Source: Thermogutta sp.
GTDB lineage: Bacteria; Planctomycetota; Planctomycetia; Pirellulales; Thermoguttaceae
NCBI RefSeq assembly: GCF_014359955.1
Contig: NZ_JACIYL010000220.1
Span: 1 to 5,869, forward strand
Reading direction: 5' to 3'
DNA length: 5,869 nucleotides
In this document: positions 1 to 5,869 of the stretch, piece after piece
Numbering within the stretch: position 1 is the first letter of the stretch
How the letters are laid out: each line of letters starts with the position of its first letter
Notes under the pieces: generated by a model
What the model was told of the DNA's origin: nothing
The model's database searches: none
What the model saw: only the letters and a program-made list of their open reading frames with translations
Program-made: the position numbers and the translations under genes

Positions 1-103
1 CAACTTTGCGAGCATATGAACACCGCCCCCTGAACTTTCGATCAATCACGTGGTCCTATTCTGCCGTTTTGAGGGCACAAAAACAAGACCTTCGGCGCAA
101 GAG

Positions 104-139
104 ATCCCTCCGGGATGGAGGGGCACGCTTGTCGTGCCC
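104..139. repeat. Two adjoining inverted repeats (hairpins)
   Basis: CCCTCC at 106-111 pairs with GGAGGG at 117-122 around the loop GGGAT. An alternative pairing is ATCCC 104-108 with GGGAT 112-116. Directly next to this, GGGCACG at 121-127 pairs with CGTGCCC at 133-139 around CTTGT, a perfect 7-bp stem with a 5-nt loop. The two hairpins share bases 121-122, so they would exclude each other at the junction. No T-run follows the 7-bp stem on either strand, so it does not look like a terminator. A fragment of a REP-like dispersed repeat is a reasonable guess. Confidence 0.6.
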
Positions 140-229
140 GATGACGAGGGATGGATCAGCAATCGCTGTTCATTGGACGCGACAAGCGGGTGCTTGCGGA
201 AAAAACGGACTTGACAAGCAGGTCCCTCC
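117..229. repeat. Imperfect 17-bp inverted repeat pair (117-133 and 213-229)
   Basis: The reverse complement of 117-133 reads GACAAGCGTGCCCCTCC. Bases 213-229 read GACAAGCAGGTCCCTCC, so 14 of 17 positions match by eye. A third partial copy, GACAAGCGGGT, starts at 181 and is followed by GCTTG, giving a small CAAGC/GCTTG hairpin (183-196). The 7-mer GACAAGC therefore occurs three times within about 100 bases, once inverted. This is seen directly. That it belongs to a dispersed family in the genome is inference. Confidence 0.5.
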
Positions 230-488
230 CAATGCTCAGTCGCCAGAAGAGTGGGACTGCAAATGGCCTCGATCGGCGGCCGGCCGGTATTGCAAGGTCC
301 GGCGGAGCCGTTGTCTGTCTAAGGAAATGAAATGGCCGCGCGCACCGATTTACGAGGGGGGACCCGATCGAAGTACACAGGGGACCGCCAACCGCTCACC
401 CTTCCGGGGTTTCTATCGTCCGGCTTTGCCCGTGCGGCACCCTCTTTTGTGCTTTTTTGATCGACGGACAGCAAACAAAATCCGCCGC

Positions 489-506
489 TTTCCCCATCGT
501 GGGAAA
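489..506 (-). terminator. Weak candidate terminator after the oxidoreductase gene
   Basis: TTTCCC (489-494) and GGGAAA (501-506) form a 6-bp stem with a 6-nt loop, 35 nt past the oxidoreductase stop codon. On the minus strand it is followed not by a clean U-tract but by a GC-rich segment and then a short TTTTGTTT stretch. The position suits the end of the transcription unit, but the structure is much weaker than the terminator at 4245-4270. Confidence 0.25.
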
Positions 507-541
507 TGGTGGGTGACTTCCACAGGATCACAGTCCGGTTT

Positions 542-1882
542 TCACGGACGGCGGGGCCCGGCGATCCACTCCAAACTGCTGATGCCCGGCTTGGGCAACG
601 GGTAGTTTCCTGTGCTGTCCGGCAGGGTGGGAGGCTCCATATCCATTCGCGTGTCTTCAGGAGCCGGCCGATACTGGAAGTCCATCTTGGCCACTTCGTC
701 AAACCGCATGGCCTGCCCTGTGTACACGGCTAACTGGCCCAGCACAGTGACCATTGTGCTGTGGGCCATATGGTAGCCGCTGTTGATCGGCTGGCCTTTG
801 CGGATGGAATCGAAAAGCGCCTGTTGCTCGGTCTGATAGGGGTCGTTGGGGGGACCTTCGTATCGCCAGTTTGTCTCCCCAACAATGCGCTTCTGGCCCA
901 AATAGCATGTGCCCTTGGTGCCCATGATGATATCGCTGCTGTTGCCGTAACAGCCATTCTGCGTGCGGCACATGGCGTAAACGCGGGCCCCGCTTTTGTA
1001 TTCGTACACGACCGTAGCATGGTCGTACATGTCACCCAGGCCTTCCCCGAAGGACGCGGATCGGCCGCCGAGACCGAAGCACCACTCAGGCATCTCTTCC
1101 TTGAGTGCCCAGGTCACCCGATCCATGTTGTGCACCAGTGATTGCGGCACGTCGTCTCCGGAGAGCCAGCAGAAGTGATACCAGTTCCAGAACTGGAATT
1201 GTAACTCCGTATGTTCGGGCTTCCGGCTCATCACGTTGTAAGGACCACGCAGGAACATGGCTTGAACAGCAACGATGTCGCCGATGATGCCATCGTGGAT
1301 CCGCTTCATGCACTCCTGCCAGCCGAAATCGAATCGGCTCTGCAATCCGGAGACGATGCTCAGCCCCTTCTCTTTGGCCAGATCGCAGGCCGCCTGCATC
1401 CGACGGACACCGACGGGATCGATACCATGGGGTTTTTCCACGAAGACATGTTTTCCCGCCTTGATGGCCTCCTCCGCATACATGGGATGAAACTTGGAGG
1501 CACACGCGATGAGAACCACGTCAGATGCCTCGATGACCTTTTTGTAACCGTCCAGTCCCACGAAGCAGTGGTCGTCATCCACGAGCACTTTATCGGGATG
1601 GATTTTCTTGAGATTTTCCCGGGCCGCTTTCACTTTGCTTTCGAAGATGTCACACATGGCCACGAGTCGCACGTCCGGCCCGGTATTGAGTGCCTGAGCC
1701 GCCGCCCCGGAACATCGGCCGCCACAGCCGATCATCCCCACTTTGATCACATCGCTTCCCGCGGCGTGGGCAGCGCGACTCAACTCTAGGCCAGCCAGAA
1801 CTGCTGCTGTTGTCGCACCCGTTCGGGCCAGAAACTCGCGACGTGACCATCCCGAATTCCCGCTACCAGAATTGCGTCTCAT
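542..1882 (-). CDS. Tat-exported Gfo/Idh/MocA family oxidoreductase
   Basis: A 446-aa NAD(P)-dependent sugar or inositol-type dehydrogenase of the Gfo/Idh/MocA family. Residues 12-40 form a twin-arginine signal: S-R-R-E-F-L-A-R at 13-20, a hydrophobic Ala/Leu stretch, and a likely cleavage after AAHA (about residue 40). The mature part begins with the Rossmann motif VGMIGCGGR (48-56), and the Asp of MCDIF (about 78) follows the second strand. The family EKP motif is at 149-151 (VEKP), and the second domain carries VHNMDR (250-255), where His/Asp residues of the active site usually lie. The ATG at 1882 is preferred over an upstream frame extension because GGGAGG sits 9 nt before it and the Tat motif then falls near the N-terminus. 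Export suggests action in the periplasm with a tightly held cofactor folded before transport, as in glucose-fructose oxidoreductase; that is inference. It is the last gene of the unit with the TIM-barrel and ThuA genes, 225 bases after the former. The substrate cannot be told. The family and Tat calls are firm. Confidence 0.93.
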   Translation of the reverse strand: MRRNSGSGNSGWSRREFLARTGATTAAVLAGLELSRAAHAAGSDVIKVGMIGCGGRCSGAAAQALNTGPDVRLVAMCDIFESKVKAARENLKKIHPDKVLVDDDHCFVGLDGYKKVIEASDVVLIACASKFHPMYAEEAIKAGKHVFVEKPHGIDPVGVRRMQAACDLAKEKGLSIVSGLQSRFDFGWQECMKRIHDGIIGDIVAVQAMFLRGPYNVMSRKPEHTELQFQFWNWYHFCWLSGDDVPQSLVHNMDRVTWALKEEMPEWCFGLGGRSASFGEGLGDMYDHATVVYEYKSGARVYAMCRTQNGCYGNSSDIIMGTKGTCYLGQKRIVGETNWRYEGPPNDPYQTEQQALFDSIRKGQPINSGYHMAHSTMVTVLGQLAVYTGQAMRFDEVAKMDFQYRPAPEDTRMDMEPPTLPDSTGNYPLPKPGISSLEWIAGPRRP

Positions 1883-1891
1883 GATGGAGAT

Positions 1892-1897
1892 CCTCCC
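1892..1897 (-). promoter_or_regulatory. Ribosome binding site deciding the oxidoreductase start
   Basis: GGGAGG on the minus strand lies 9 nt before the ATG at 1882. No comparable site precedes the frame-extending upstream start at 1954, so the protein is taken to begin at the internal Met just before the Tat signal. Confidence 0.75.
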
Positions 1898-2070
1898 TTG
1901 TTGAACCACCTGTGCGGACTGACCGCAACTTTGTTCATGCTGCGTCGGGGGCAATACTCGAAGACACGACTCCCGTTGGCCTTTCGAAATGATTACCGCG
2001 GGCTGGGCTTTATCGGCTCATCCCATGTCGTGGATTCTGCTCTCTACGTCAGGCCGCCATGACCCTCTAC

Positions 2071-2088
2071 AAAAACATCCGGTGGGAT
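2071..2088 (-). terminator. Very weak terminator-like hairpin after the TIM-barrel gene
   Basis: On the minus strand ATCC-CACC-GGAT (4-bp stem, extendable by two G-T wobbles) is followed by G and five T's, 20 nt past the TIM-barrel stop. The stem is short, so partial attenuation between the TIM-barrel and oxidoreductase genes is the most that can be suggested. In the rest of the 225-base gap I found no convincing promoter. Confidence 0.2.
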
Positions 2089-2107
2089 ACAGAGACCGTC
2101 CCGCCCG

Positions 2108-2977
2108 CTATTTTTCCTCGGGAATCCCAAGCTGCTGAAGTGTCCTCCGCAACCACTGGAGCGATCGTTCGATCATGGGCCCTCCCTGTCCTTCGCACTC
2201 CATGCTCAGGGGGCCATTGTAACCGTTGTCACGCAGAATTGTGAGTACCTGACGAATGTTGTCCGCGTTGACACCGTCCCCAATCGCGCAGTGGCTCACG
2301 GCGATTCCCGTTTCCTGTCCCCGCACGGCCGCCGCCAACGACGGACTAACGTCCTTGACATGAACGTGATTGATCCTGTCAACGAAACGACGACAGAAAT
2401 CCACGGGATCCTGTCCCGCAATGAACGAGTTCCCCGTGTCCAGATTGAGGCGCAAAAACGGGCTGTCACAGAAGGCAAGCATTTCTGCCAGGCGATCAGG
2501 ATTGGTCGTGAAATAACCATGCACTTCAATATTCACGGTGATTTCGTAGGCTTCGGCGACCTCGACGATTTGTTCGTAACAACGCTTCATGAGCGTCATG
2601 GCCTCCTCGTCGGACATATCCGGGGGTCGGTGGAGACCATCGGTCGTGGCAATTCGCGGACACCCGGCATGCTTGGCCCAGGGGATGCTTTTCAGCACGT
2701 AGGCCACACCATAGAACAACCCCTCCCGGCCAGAAAGCGGGAAGGCAGCGTCAATCTGGGAAAAACGAACTCCGTAGTTTTCCATTTTTCGCCGCAAAAG
2801 CAGCGGATCCTGGTACAGGGCCACATGGGGTTGATACCCTAATCCGTGAATCCAACTGGCACCATCTATCACGCCACATTCGATGTAATGGACATCATGG
2901 GCCTCCGCCCAGGCCAGACACTTCTCAAAATCCCAGTAGGCCGAATTGAACGCATCGGTATGAAAGCTGATCTGCAT
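2108..2977 (-). CDS. Sugar phosphate isomerase/epimerase family protein (xylose-isomerase-like TIM barrel)
   Basis: A 289-aa protein of the AP-endonuclease family 2 / xylose-isomerase-like TIM-barrel superfamily, which includes sugar and keto-sugar epimerases, isomerases and inosose dehydratases. The usual metal ligands are in place: Glu151 in NIEVHG, Asp180 in LNLDTGN, His204/His206 in NHVHVKD, and Glu260 in SMECEG. The length is normal for the family. There is no signal peptide or membrane segment, so a cytoplasmic location is expected. The ATG at 2977 has GAGGT 5 nt upstream, and the N-terminus MQISFHTDAFN begins directly with the first barrel strand. It lies 69 bases after the ThuA gene on the same strand, and the exported oxidoreductase gene follows. 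Neighbouring Gfo/Idh/MocA and TIM-barrel proteins commonly act on the same oxidised sugar (for example keto-sugars or keto-inositols). The actual reaction here is unknown, and hydrolase or lyase activity on keto-glycosides is also possible. Confidence 0.88.
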   Translation of the reverse strand: MQISFHTDAFNSAYWDFEKCLAWAEAHDVHYIECGVIDGASWIHGLGYQPHVALYQDPLLLRRKMENYGVRFSQIDAAFPLSGREGLFYGVAYVLKSIPWAKHAGCPRIATTDGLHRPPDMSDEEAMTLMKRCYEQIVEVAEAYEITVNIEVHGYFTTNPDRLAEMLAFCDSPFLRLNLDTGNSFIAGQDPVDFCRRFVDRINHVHVKDVSPSLAAAVRGQETGIAVSHCAIGDGVNADNIRQVLTILRDNGYNGPLSMECEGQGGPMIERSLQWLRRTLQQLGIPEEK

Positions 2978-3046
2978 ACACCACCTCGCCCATCAAAAGT
3001 TGACCCGGGGCCCGCAGGCCAAAAACGCCAATTCGCCCCTGCCCTG

Positions 3047-3943
3047 TCACTCGTGTGCAGACGGAACAGCCTCTGGAGACTCACCAAGCCGTCGCGCACA
3101 CCACAGGCAGGCCTGGCGATACAGCGTTTGCACACCCTCACTCTGGAAGGCTTTCACGTCGTGCCCCAGCACACAGTGAAAAACCCGCCCTCTACCAACC
3201 TGGAGTACAAAAGCCATGGGGTAATCTTTCCCATCCACCTTGGACCGGGCAACGGCCAGAACGTGAATCGGGACGTCTCCTGTCAAACAGGTGTAGAGCT
3301 CATCAACGGTATCGAAATCATGAAGTCCGCGAGTGATGGGATGTTCTGAATCCACAATGCGCACCCGGAAAGTGCCGTAGGGATCGTGTCCACGAAGCCG
3401 GGGATCCCAAACCCGTCCGACAAGTTTGACGAAATCTTCTTTGAATTCCTGAAACGCCCCGCAGGCAAAGTGGACGAGCACCAATCCCCCACCCTCTCGC
3501 ACAAAGCGCTCCAGGGTTTTCAACCCCTCCCGACCCGGAACGTTGGGATCATAGTTTTTGAAGTGGAGAACGAGCACCTGATATTGAAAAGGTTTCTCGG
3601 TGCGCAGAACCGTCAGATTCTCCGCCACATCCACGGCAATATCGCCGCGTGCCTCCAGAAGCTTTTTCAGAACAGGCGTCGTCTCGCGCCACTTGTGCCC
3701 CGGATAATCTTCACCCGTCACGATCAGACAGCGAACAGGCGGCGAATCTTCACCTGGAGGATGACCCGTTTCGGCCGCACTGGTCTGGGACGGAATAAAC
3801 GCCGGCAAGAATATCGTCATCCCGATGAGCAGAGCAAGAACGATGCACCGCGTTTCCCAGTGTCCCGGCACATATTTTCCCGCAAACCCGTTTCGTAAAT
3901 TGCACCGGACAACACACCTGCCGACACTCGTAGGGCGGGTCAT
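3047..3943 (-). CDS. Secreted ThuA-domain protein
   Basis: A 298-aa ThuA (trehalose-utilisation)-like protein with a class I glutamine-amidotransferase-like fold. A long basic N-terminus (1-33) leads into a hydrophobic segment at about 34-50, with a likely signal peptidase I site after TSAA (about residue 57), so export or membrane anchoring is expected. The mature domain has CLIVTGEDYPGHKW (72-85), then LVLHFKNYDP (124-133), GGGLVLVHFACGAFQEF (151-167), EHPITRGL (200-207), DELY (214-217) and GHDVKAF (260-266), all in the order typical of planctomycete ThuA proteins. ThuA proteins have no generally agreed biochemical function; they recur beside Gfo/Idh/MocA dehydrogenases and TIM-barrel isomerases in carbohydrate loci. 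The ATG at 3943 is supported by GGAGAGG 4 nt upstream; a GTG 25 codons further in would shorten the n-region but has a poorer ribosome binding site. It is the first gene after the promoter at 3984-4011. Confidence 0.88.
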   Translation of the reverse strand: MTRPTSVGRCVVRCNLRNGFAGKYVPGHWETRCIVLALLIGMTIFLPAFIPSQTSAAETGHPPGEDSPPVRCLIVTGEDYPGHKWRETTPVLKKLLEARGDIAVDVAENLTVLRTEKPFQYQVLVLHFKNYDPNVPGREGLKTLERFVREGGGLVLVHFACGAFQEFKEDFVKLVGRVWDPRLRGHDPYGTFRVRIVDSEHPITRGLHDFDTVDELYTCLTGDVPIHVLAVARSKVDGKDYPMAFVLQVGRGRVFHCVLGHDVKAFQSEGVQTLYRQACLWCARRLGESPEAVPSAHE

Positions 3944-3947
3944 CGTG

Positions 3948-3954
3948 CCTCTCC
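3948..3954 (-). promoter_or_regulatory. Ribosome binding site of the ThuA gene
   Basis: GGAGAGG on the minus strand, 4 nt before the ATG at 3943 (the GGAG core is 7 nt away). It supports the full-length start with the long basic signal-peptide n-region over internal GTG or ATG codons. Confidence 0.65.
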
Positions 3955-3983
3955 ACTTCCAAGGGAACGATCACTGTGCCCTT

Positions 3984-4011
3984 AGCATACATGTCCCGCC
4001 CTGCCAGTCAA
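3984..4011 (-). promoter_or_regulatory. Sigma70-type promoter for the ThuA / TIM-barrel / oxidoreductase unit
   Basis: On the minus strand, -35 TTGACT (4006-4011) is followed by a 16-nt spacer and -10 TATGCT (3984-3989). The -35 matches consensus at five of six positions and the -10 at four of six, with a TG one base upstream of the -10 box. Transcription would begin near 3977, leaving a leader of about 34 nt that holds the ribosome binding site. It is the best promoter-like sequence I found in the window and sits exactly where a new unit after a terminator needs one. Confidence 0.6.
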
Positions 4012-4244
4012 GAATGTCGCCGTCTGTTCGCGAATTCTCTCTTTATAGCTTCAGATTTCATAATAGACACACCCGAGAACCGTCACTCATCTGTTATGAT
4101 CCGAAACCCGACTTCTCGGTGCACTCGCGCGGAGGCTATCATGTCTGCCGGTTCGTGTGACTTCGCCCAATCAGGTCCGCCGGTAGAACGGGAAACGATC
4201 AAACCAATCAACATCGGGCGGCGCAATGCTCGCCGGTAGCGAAG

Positions 4245-4270
4245 AAAAAAGGGCCACGCTGCAAGGGCCC
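4245..4270 (-). terminator. Intrinsic terminator of the BMC operon
   Basis: On the minus strand GGGCC (4266-4270) and GGCCC (4251-4255) form a 5-bp all-GC stem around a 10-nt loop, followed at once by six T's and then CTTC (4241-4250). It begins 68 nt past the aldolase stop codon. Stem composition and the uninterrupted T-run are those of a rho-independent terminator, and it separates the BMC genes from the promoter at 3984-4011. Confidence 0.72.
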
Positions 4271-4338
4271 AACTTCCGGAGAATCCCCTGCCAAAGGGAA
4301 GAACCGGTCCCAGCAGCAAGCCCGGGTTGCCGCTGAGC

Positions 4339-5265
4339 CTAGGATTGCGACTTGAGGATTTCCATCACCCGATCGGTGATGAGCTGGACGAGCTGCTCGC
4401 GTTCCTGCTCGCTCAACTGAGGGTTGACACCGCAACTGGGATTCTGGCCGGAGCGGAATCGAGGTGGCTGGAAGACTTCCTGGCGGACACCGCTTTCCCG
4501 CCAGCTTTCACGAAAAACATCGTTGGCGCAGAGTTCGCAGTTCTCGAGTTCCAGCCGCGGATCTTTGTAGCCCAACCGCTGTTTCAGATCGAGAAGGGCC
4601 TTGACCTCGGGCTCTGTGAAATAGTTGATTCGCCCCAGGCTTTTTGCCAGCATCAGCATGCGGCAGTACGCGTCGAGAATCTCCGTGTACCAGTAGGCCT
4701 TTTCCACCGTGTCACCGAAACTCACAGTGCCGTGGTTGGCCAGAATGATCACGTTGCACTTTTCCACGAAAGGCAGGATCGTATTGGCAAATTCCTGGGT
4801 GCCGGGCGTCTCGTACTTGGCAATCGGTACCTCGCCCAGAAAGATTTCCACTTCCGGCAGCACACACAGGGGAACGGCTTCCCGAGCGATGCCAAAGGCC
4901 GTGGCGTGAGGCGGATGGCAGTGAACCACCGCCCGAATGTCCGGCCTGGCTTTCATGATTGCCAGATGGAGCTTGATTTCGCTCGTGGCCTTGCGAACTC
5001 CTGCAATCTGGCGTCCTTCCATGTCCACGATGCACAGATCCTCGGGCTTCATGAAGCCCTTGCAAATCATCGTGGGCGTGCACAGGACCTGATTTTCGCT
5101 GATCCGGTAGGAGATATTCCCGTCATTGGCCGCTGCAAAACCACGCTTGTACAGCCGGTCGCCGATTTCGCATATTTCCTGTTTCAGTCGCTGAATGTTC
5201 AGCGGGGTTCCGCCACCTCGTAAGGTTGTTTTCGGCTTCTGTTGAGAATCCATTTGCGATGCCAT
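4339..5265 (-). CDS. Class II aldolase with C-terminal encapsulation-like peptide (probable fuculose/rhamnulose-1-phosphate aldolase of a BMC)
   Basis: A 308-aa class II (zinc) aldolase/adducin-family protein. Visible motifs are AANDGNIS (45-52, phosphate-binding loop), CTPT (62-65), ATSEIKLH (93-100, catalytic Glu96), HCHPPH (115-120, zinc ligands His115 and His117) and ANHGT (176-180, third zinc ligand His178). These match the E73/H92/H94/H155 set of E. coli FucA. The family core is about 215 aa. This protein adds a short N-terminal arm and some 90 C-terminal residues: a CELC pair (Cys243, Cys246), a Pro/Gly/Ser linker (about 266-284), and an amphipathic helix at 285-306 with hydrophobic residues at 292/293, 296, 300 and 303/304, the pattern of a BMC encapsulation peptide. 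It lies downstream of the vertex protein and before a terminator. In planctomycete BMCs this aldolase makes lactaldehyde and dihydroxyacetone phosphate from fuculose- or rhamnulose-1-phosphate; the substrate here is inferred from context. The ATG at 5265 is preferred over a GTG at 5322 because GGAGG lies 9 nt before it. Confidence 0.9.
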   Translation of the reverse strand: MASQMDSQQKPKTTLRGGGTPLNIQRLKQEICEIGDRLYKRGFAAANDGNISYRISENQVLCTPTMICKGFMKPEDLCIVDMEGRQIAGVRKATSEIKLHLAIMKARPDIRAVVHCHPPHATAFGIAREAVPLCVLPEVEIFLGEVPIAKYETPGTQEFANTILPFVEKCNVIILANHGTVSFGDTVEKAYWYTEILDAYCRMLMLAKSLGRINYFTEPEVKALLDLKQRLGYKDPRLELENCELCANDVFRESWRESGVRQEVFQPPRFRSGQNPSCGVNPQLSEQEREQLVQLITDRVMEILKSQS

Positions 5266-5274
5266 TGTTCCAAT

Positions 5275-5279
5275 CCTCC
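5275..5279 (-). promoter_or_regulatory. Ribosome binding site deciding the aldolase start
   Basis: GGAGG on the minus strand, 9 nt before the ATG at 5265. The upstream in-frame GTG (5322) would place this site and one of the two leader hairpins inside the coding region, so the internal ATG is the better start. Confidence 0.75.
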
Positions 5280-5285
5280 AACCTG

Positions 5286-5351
5286 CCGAATTTATTTTCG
5301 GGCTTCCCCTGTCGGGTGCCACACATTTCTTTGGGTCGTCCTTTCACCCAA
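5286..5351 (-). promoter_or_regulatory. Two hairpins in the gap between the vertex-protein and aldolase genes
   Basis: The first in transcription order is TTGGGT / ACCCAA (5331-5336 with 5346-5351), a perfect 6-bp stem with a 9-nt loop starting 6 nt after the vertex-protein stop. The second is CCGAA / TTCGG (5286-5290 with 5297-5301), a 5-bp stem with an AT-only 6-nt loop, ending 6 nt before the aldolase ribosome binding site. Neither has a following T-run, so they do not look like terminators. RNA processing or stabilisation sites are plausible but unproven. Confidence 0.45.
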
Positions 5352-5357
5352 CTGATT

Positions 5358-5672
5358 TCACTCACCCGCCGACACTGGCAGCACCTCCCGGAGCGGACAC
5401 ACCTCCACCCGATCCAGGATCGCCGCCAGATAGGCGTCCACCGGTTTCGGTTCCGGGAATGGTTGTGCCGCTTCGCGCCCCTCGCTGAAGGCCACCAGAC
5501 ATCCGTCGTGGGCACCGAGTTCGTCGTACACAACCAACTCTTCCGCGTCGGCCGGCCGTTCACCCAGCAGCATTTCCAGGGACAGCGGCACCACTACCTT
5601 GAACCTCGCCCCGATCATGGTCGGGTGCGCGCGATTGAGAGTGACCGTGCCGATCACTTTTCCGACTCTCAC
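5358..5672 (-). CDS. EutN/CcmL family microcompartment vertex protein (BMC-P)
   Basis: A 104-aa pentameric shell protein that caps the vertices of bacterial microcompartments. Family marks are the start MRVGKVIGTVTL (1-12), a middle strand GARFKVVVPL (21-30), LVVYDELGAHDGCLV (46-60) followed by the small-residue turn SEGREAAQPF (63-72), and PVDAYLAAILDRVEV (77-91), equivalent to the usual VDAAIVGIVD ending. Length is normal for the family (about 85-105 aa), with a roughly 13-residue tail. Translation starts at a GTG, with AAGGA 8 nt upstream. It follows the partial gene by 56 bases and precedes the aldolase by 92. Vertex proteins are needed in few copies per shell (twelve pentamers in an ideal icosahedron), and planctomycete BMC operons usually encode several EutN/CcmL paralogues; this would be the last one before the aldolase. 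Hexameric shell proteins and the other pathway enzymes would lie to the right, outside the window. Confidence 0.92.
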   Translation of the reverse strand: MRVGKVIGTVTLNRAHPTMIGARFKVVVPLSLEMLLGERPADAEELVVYDELGAHDGCLVAFSEGREAAQPFPEPKPVDAYLAAILDRVEVCPLREVLPVSAGE

Positions 5673-5680
5673 AACGTGTA

Positions 5681-5685
5681 TCCTT
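5681..5685 (-). promoter_or_regulatory. Ribosome binding site of the vertex-protein gene
   Basis: AAGGA on the minus strand, 8 nt before the GTG start at 5672. It supports GTG as the start codon; the next in-frame ATG (residue 19) would remove the conserved first strand. Confidence 0.6.
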
Positions 5686-5694
5686 TCTGACCGG

Positions 5695-5715
5695 GTCGGT
5701 GGTTGTCCTACCGAC
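5695..5715 (-). promoter_or_regulatory. Intercistronic hairpin upstream of the vertex-protein gene
   Basis: GTCGGT (5695-5700) pairs with ACCGAC (5710-5715), a perfect 6-bp stem around a 9-nt loop, starting 13 nt after the stop codon of the partial gene. It has the same stem and loop size as the hairpin at 5331-5351 but an unrelated sequence. No T-run follows it on the minus strand. Confidence 0.45.
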
Positions 5716-5728
5716 TGAAAAACTCACC

Positions 5729-5869
5729 TCATTGGAGTTCCAATTTTTCGCGGAAAACCTCCGGGCAAATATGCGACGATGCCACAAACTGGCGGATCAT
5801 CCGTTTGAGGCTGAACAACCCGGCGTTGAAGTCAGCCACCAAGACATTGGCCCCAACAGCCGCTGTGTC
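5729..5869 (-). CDS. C-terminal end of an unidentified protein, cut by the window edge
   Basis: The last 46 codons of a gene entering from the right, ending in TGA at 5729-5731. The visible piece begins DTAAVGANVLVADFNAG, continues with a likely amphipathic helix (SLKRMIRQFVAS) and ends in a charged tail. Same strand and a 56-base gap place it in the BMC operon with the vertex protein and aldolase. The ANVL strand followed by a helix faintly recalls the C-terminus of RpiB/LacAB-type sugar-phosphate isomerases, but the resemblance is too slight to name it. It does not resemble the end of a BMC shell hexamer, acetate kinase or the PduP-type aldehyde dehydrogenase as I know them. The rest of the gene is outside the window. 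Confidence 0.6.
   Translation of the reverse strand, partial: DTAAVGANVLVADFNAGLFSLKRMIRQFVASSHICPEVFREKLELQ

Larger units (their letters stand above)
1..541. other. Non-coding stretch downstream of the oxidoreductase gene, hairpin-rich
   Basis: I see no convincing gene here. The only long open frame on the plus strand starts near base 6 and runs into the antisense of the oxidoreductase gene. Its translation is rich in Arg, Gly, Ser and Pro, shows no domain, and has the look of translated repeat DNA. The stretch holds several short inverted repeats around 104-139 and 183-196, an 8-bp GC palindrome (GGCCGGCC at 278-285) and a possible weak terminator at 489-506. The gene that lies further left is outside the window, so whether this gap ends an operon is unknown. 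Confidence 0.6.
3944..4338. other. 395-base gap between the BMC operon and the ThuA unit
   Basis: No coding region is seen on either strand. Going with transcription, it holds the aldolase terminator (4245-4270), an unassigned piece (4080-4240), an AT-richer stretch (4030-4070) with the 8-bp palindrome TTCGCGAA at 4027-4034, and the promoter and ribosome binding site of the ThuA gene (3948-4011). The palindrome lies about 16 bases upstream of the -35 box and could be an operator, but a single short site is weak evidence. Confidence 0.6.

Overview
All five protein genes with support in this window, four complete plus one cut off at the right edge with a fifth complete one beside it, read from the minus strand, so transcription runs from base 5869 towards base 1. 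The protein set points to a planctomycete (Planctomycetota) or a close PVC relative. It combines a bacterial-microcompartment (BMC) vertex protein next to a class II sugar-phosphate aldolase, a Tat-exported Gfo/Idh/MocA oxidoreductase, a secreted ThuA-domain protein and a xylose-isomerase-like TIM-barrel protein. This is inferred from family content and gene order; no rRNA or other marker gene is present.

Right part (5869 to about 4240): the end of a BMC operon. In transcription order it holds the last 46 codons of an unidentified protein, a complete EutN/CcmL-type pentameric shell protein (104 aa, GTG start), and a class II aldolase (308 aa). The aldolase has full catalytic motifs and a C-terminal tail that looks like a BMC encapsulation peptide. 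A good intrinsic terminator (4245-4270) follows the aldolase. The layout fits the Planctomycetes-Verrucomicrobia type of BMC, which degrades L-fucose and L-rhamnose: the aldolase would split the deoxyketose 1-phosphate into dihydroxyacetone phosphate and lactaldehyde inside the shell. Each intergenic gap of this operon carries a hairpin with a 6-bp stem and 9-nt loop soon after the upstream stop codon.

Middle (4338 to 3944): a 395-base gap with the operon terminator and, further on, a good sigma70-like promoter (-35 TTGACT, 16-nt spacer, -10 TATGCT) driving the next unit.

Left part (3943 to 542): a probable second transcription unit of three genes: a Sec-exported ThuA-domain protein, a cytoplasmic-looking sugar phosphate isomerase/epimerase-family TIM barrel, and a Tat-exported Gfo/Idh/MocA oxidoreductase. 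These families often occur together in planctomycetes and related bacteria and are tied to carbohydrate oxidation and isomerisation, but the substrate cannot be read from sequence. All four complete start choices other than the oxidoreductase's long upstream alternative are backed by Shine-Dalgarno sequences; for the oxidoreductase and the aldolase the Shine-Dalgarno decides for an internal start.

Left edge (1-541): no convincing gene. It has hairpin-forming DNA and a degenerate inverted repeat at 117-133 and 213-229, perhaps remnants of a dispersed repeat.
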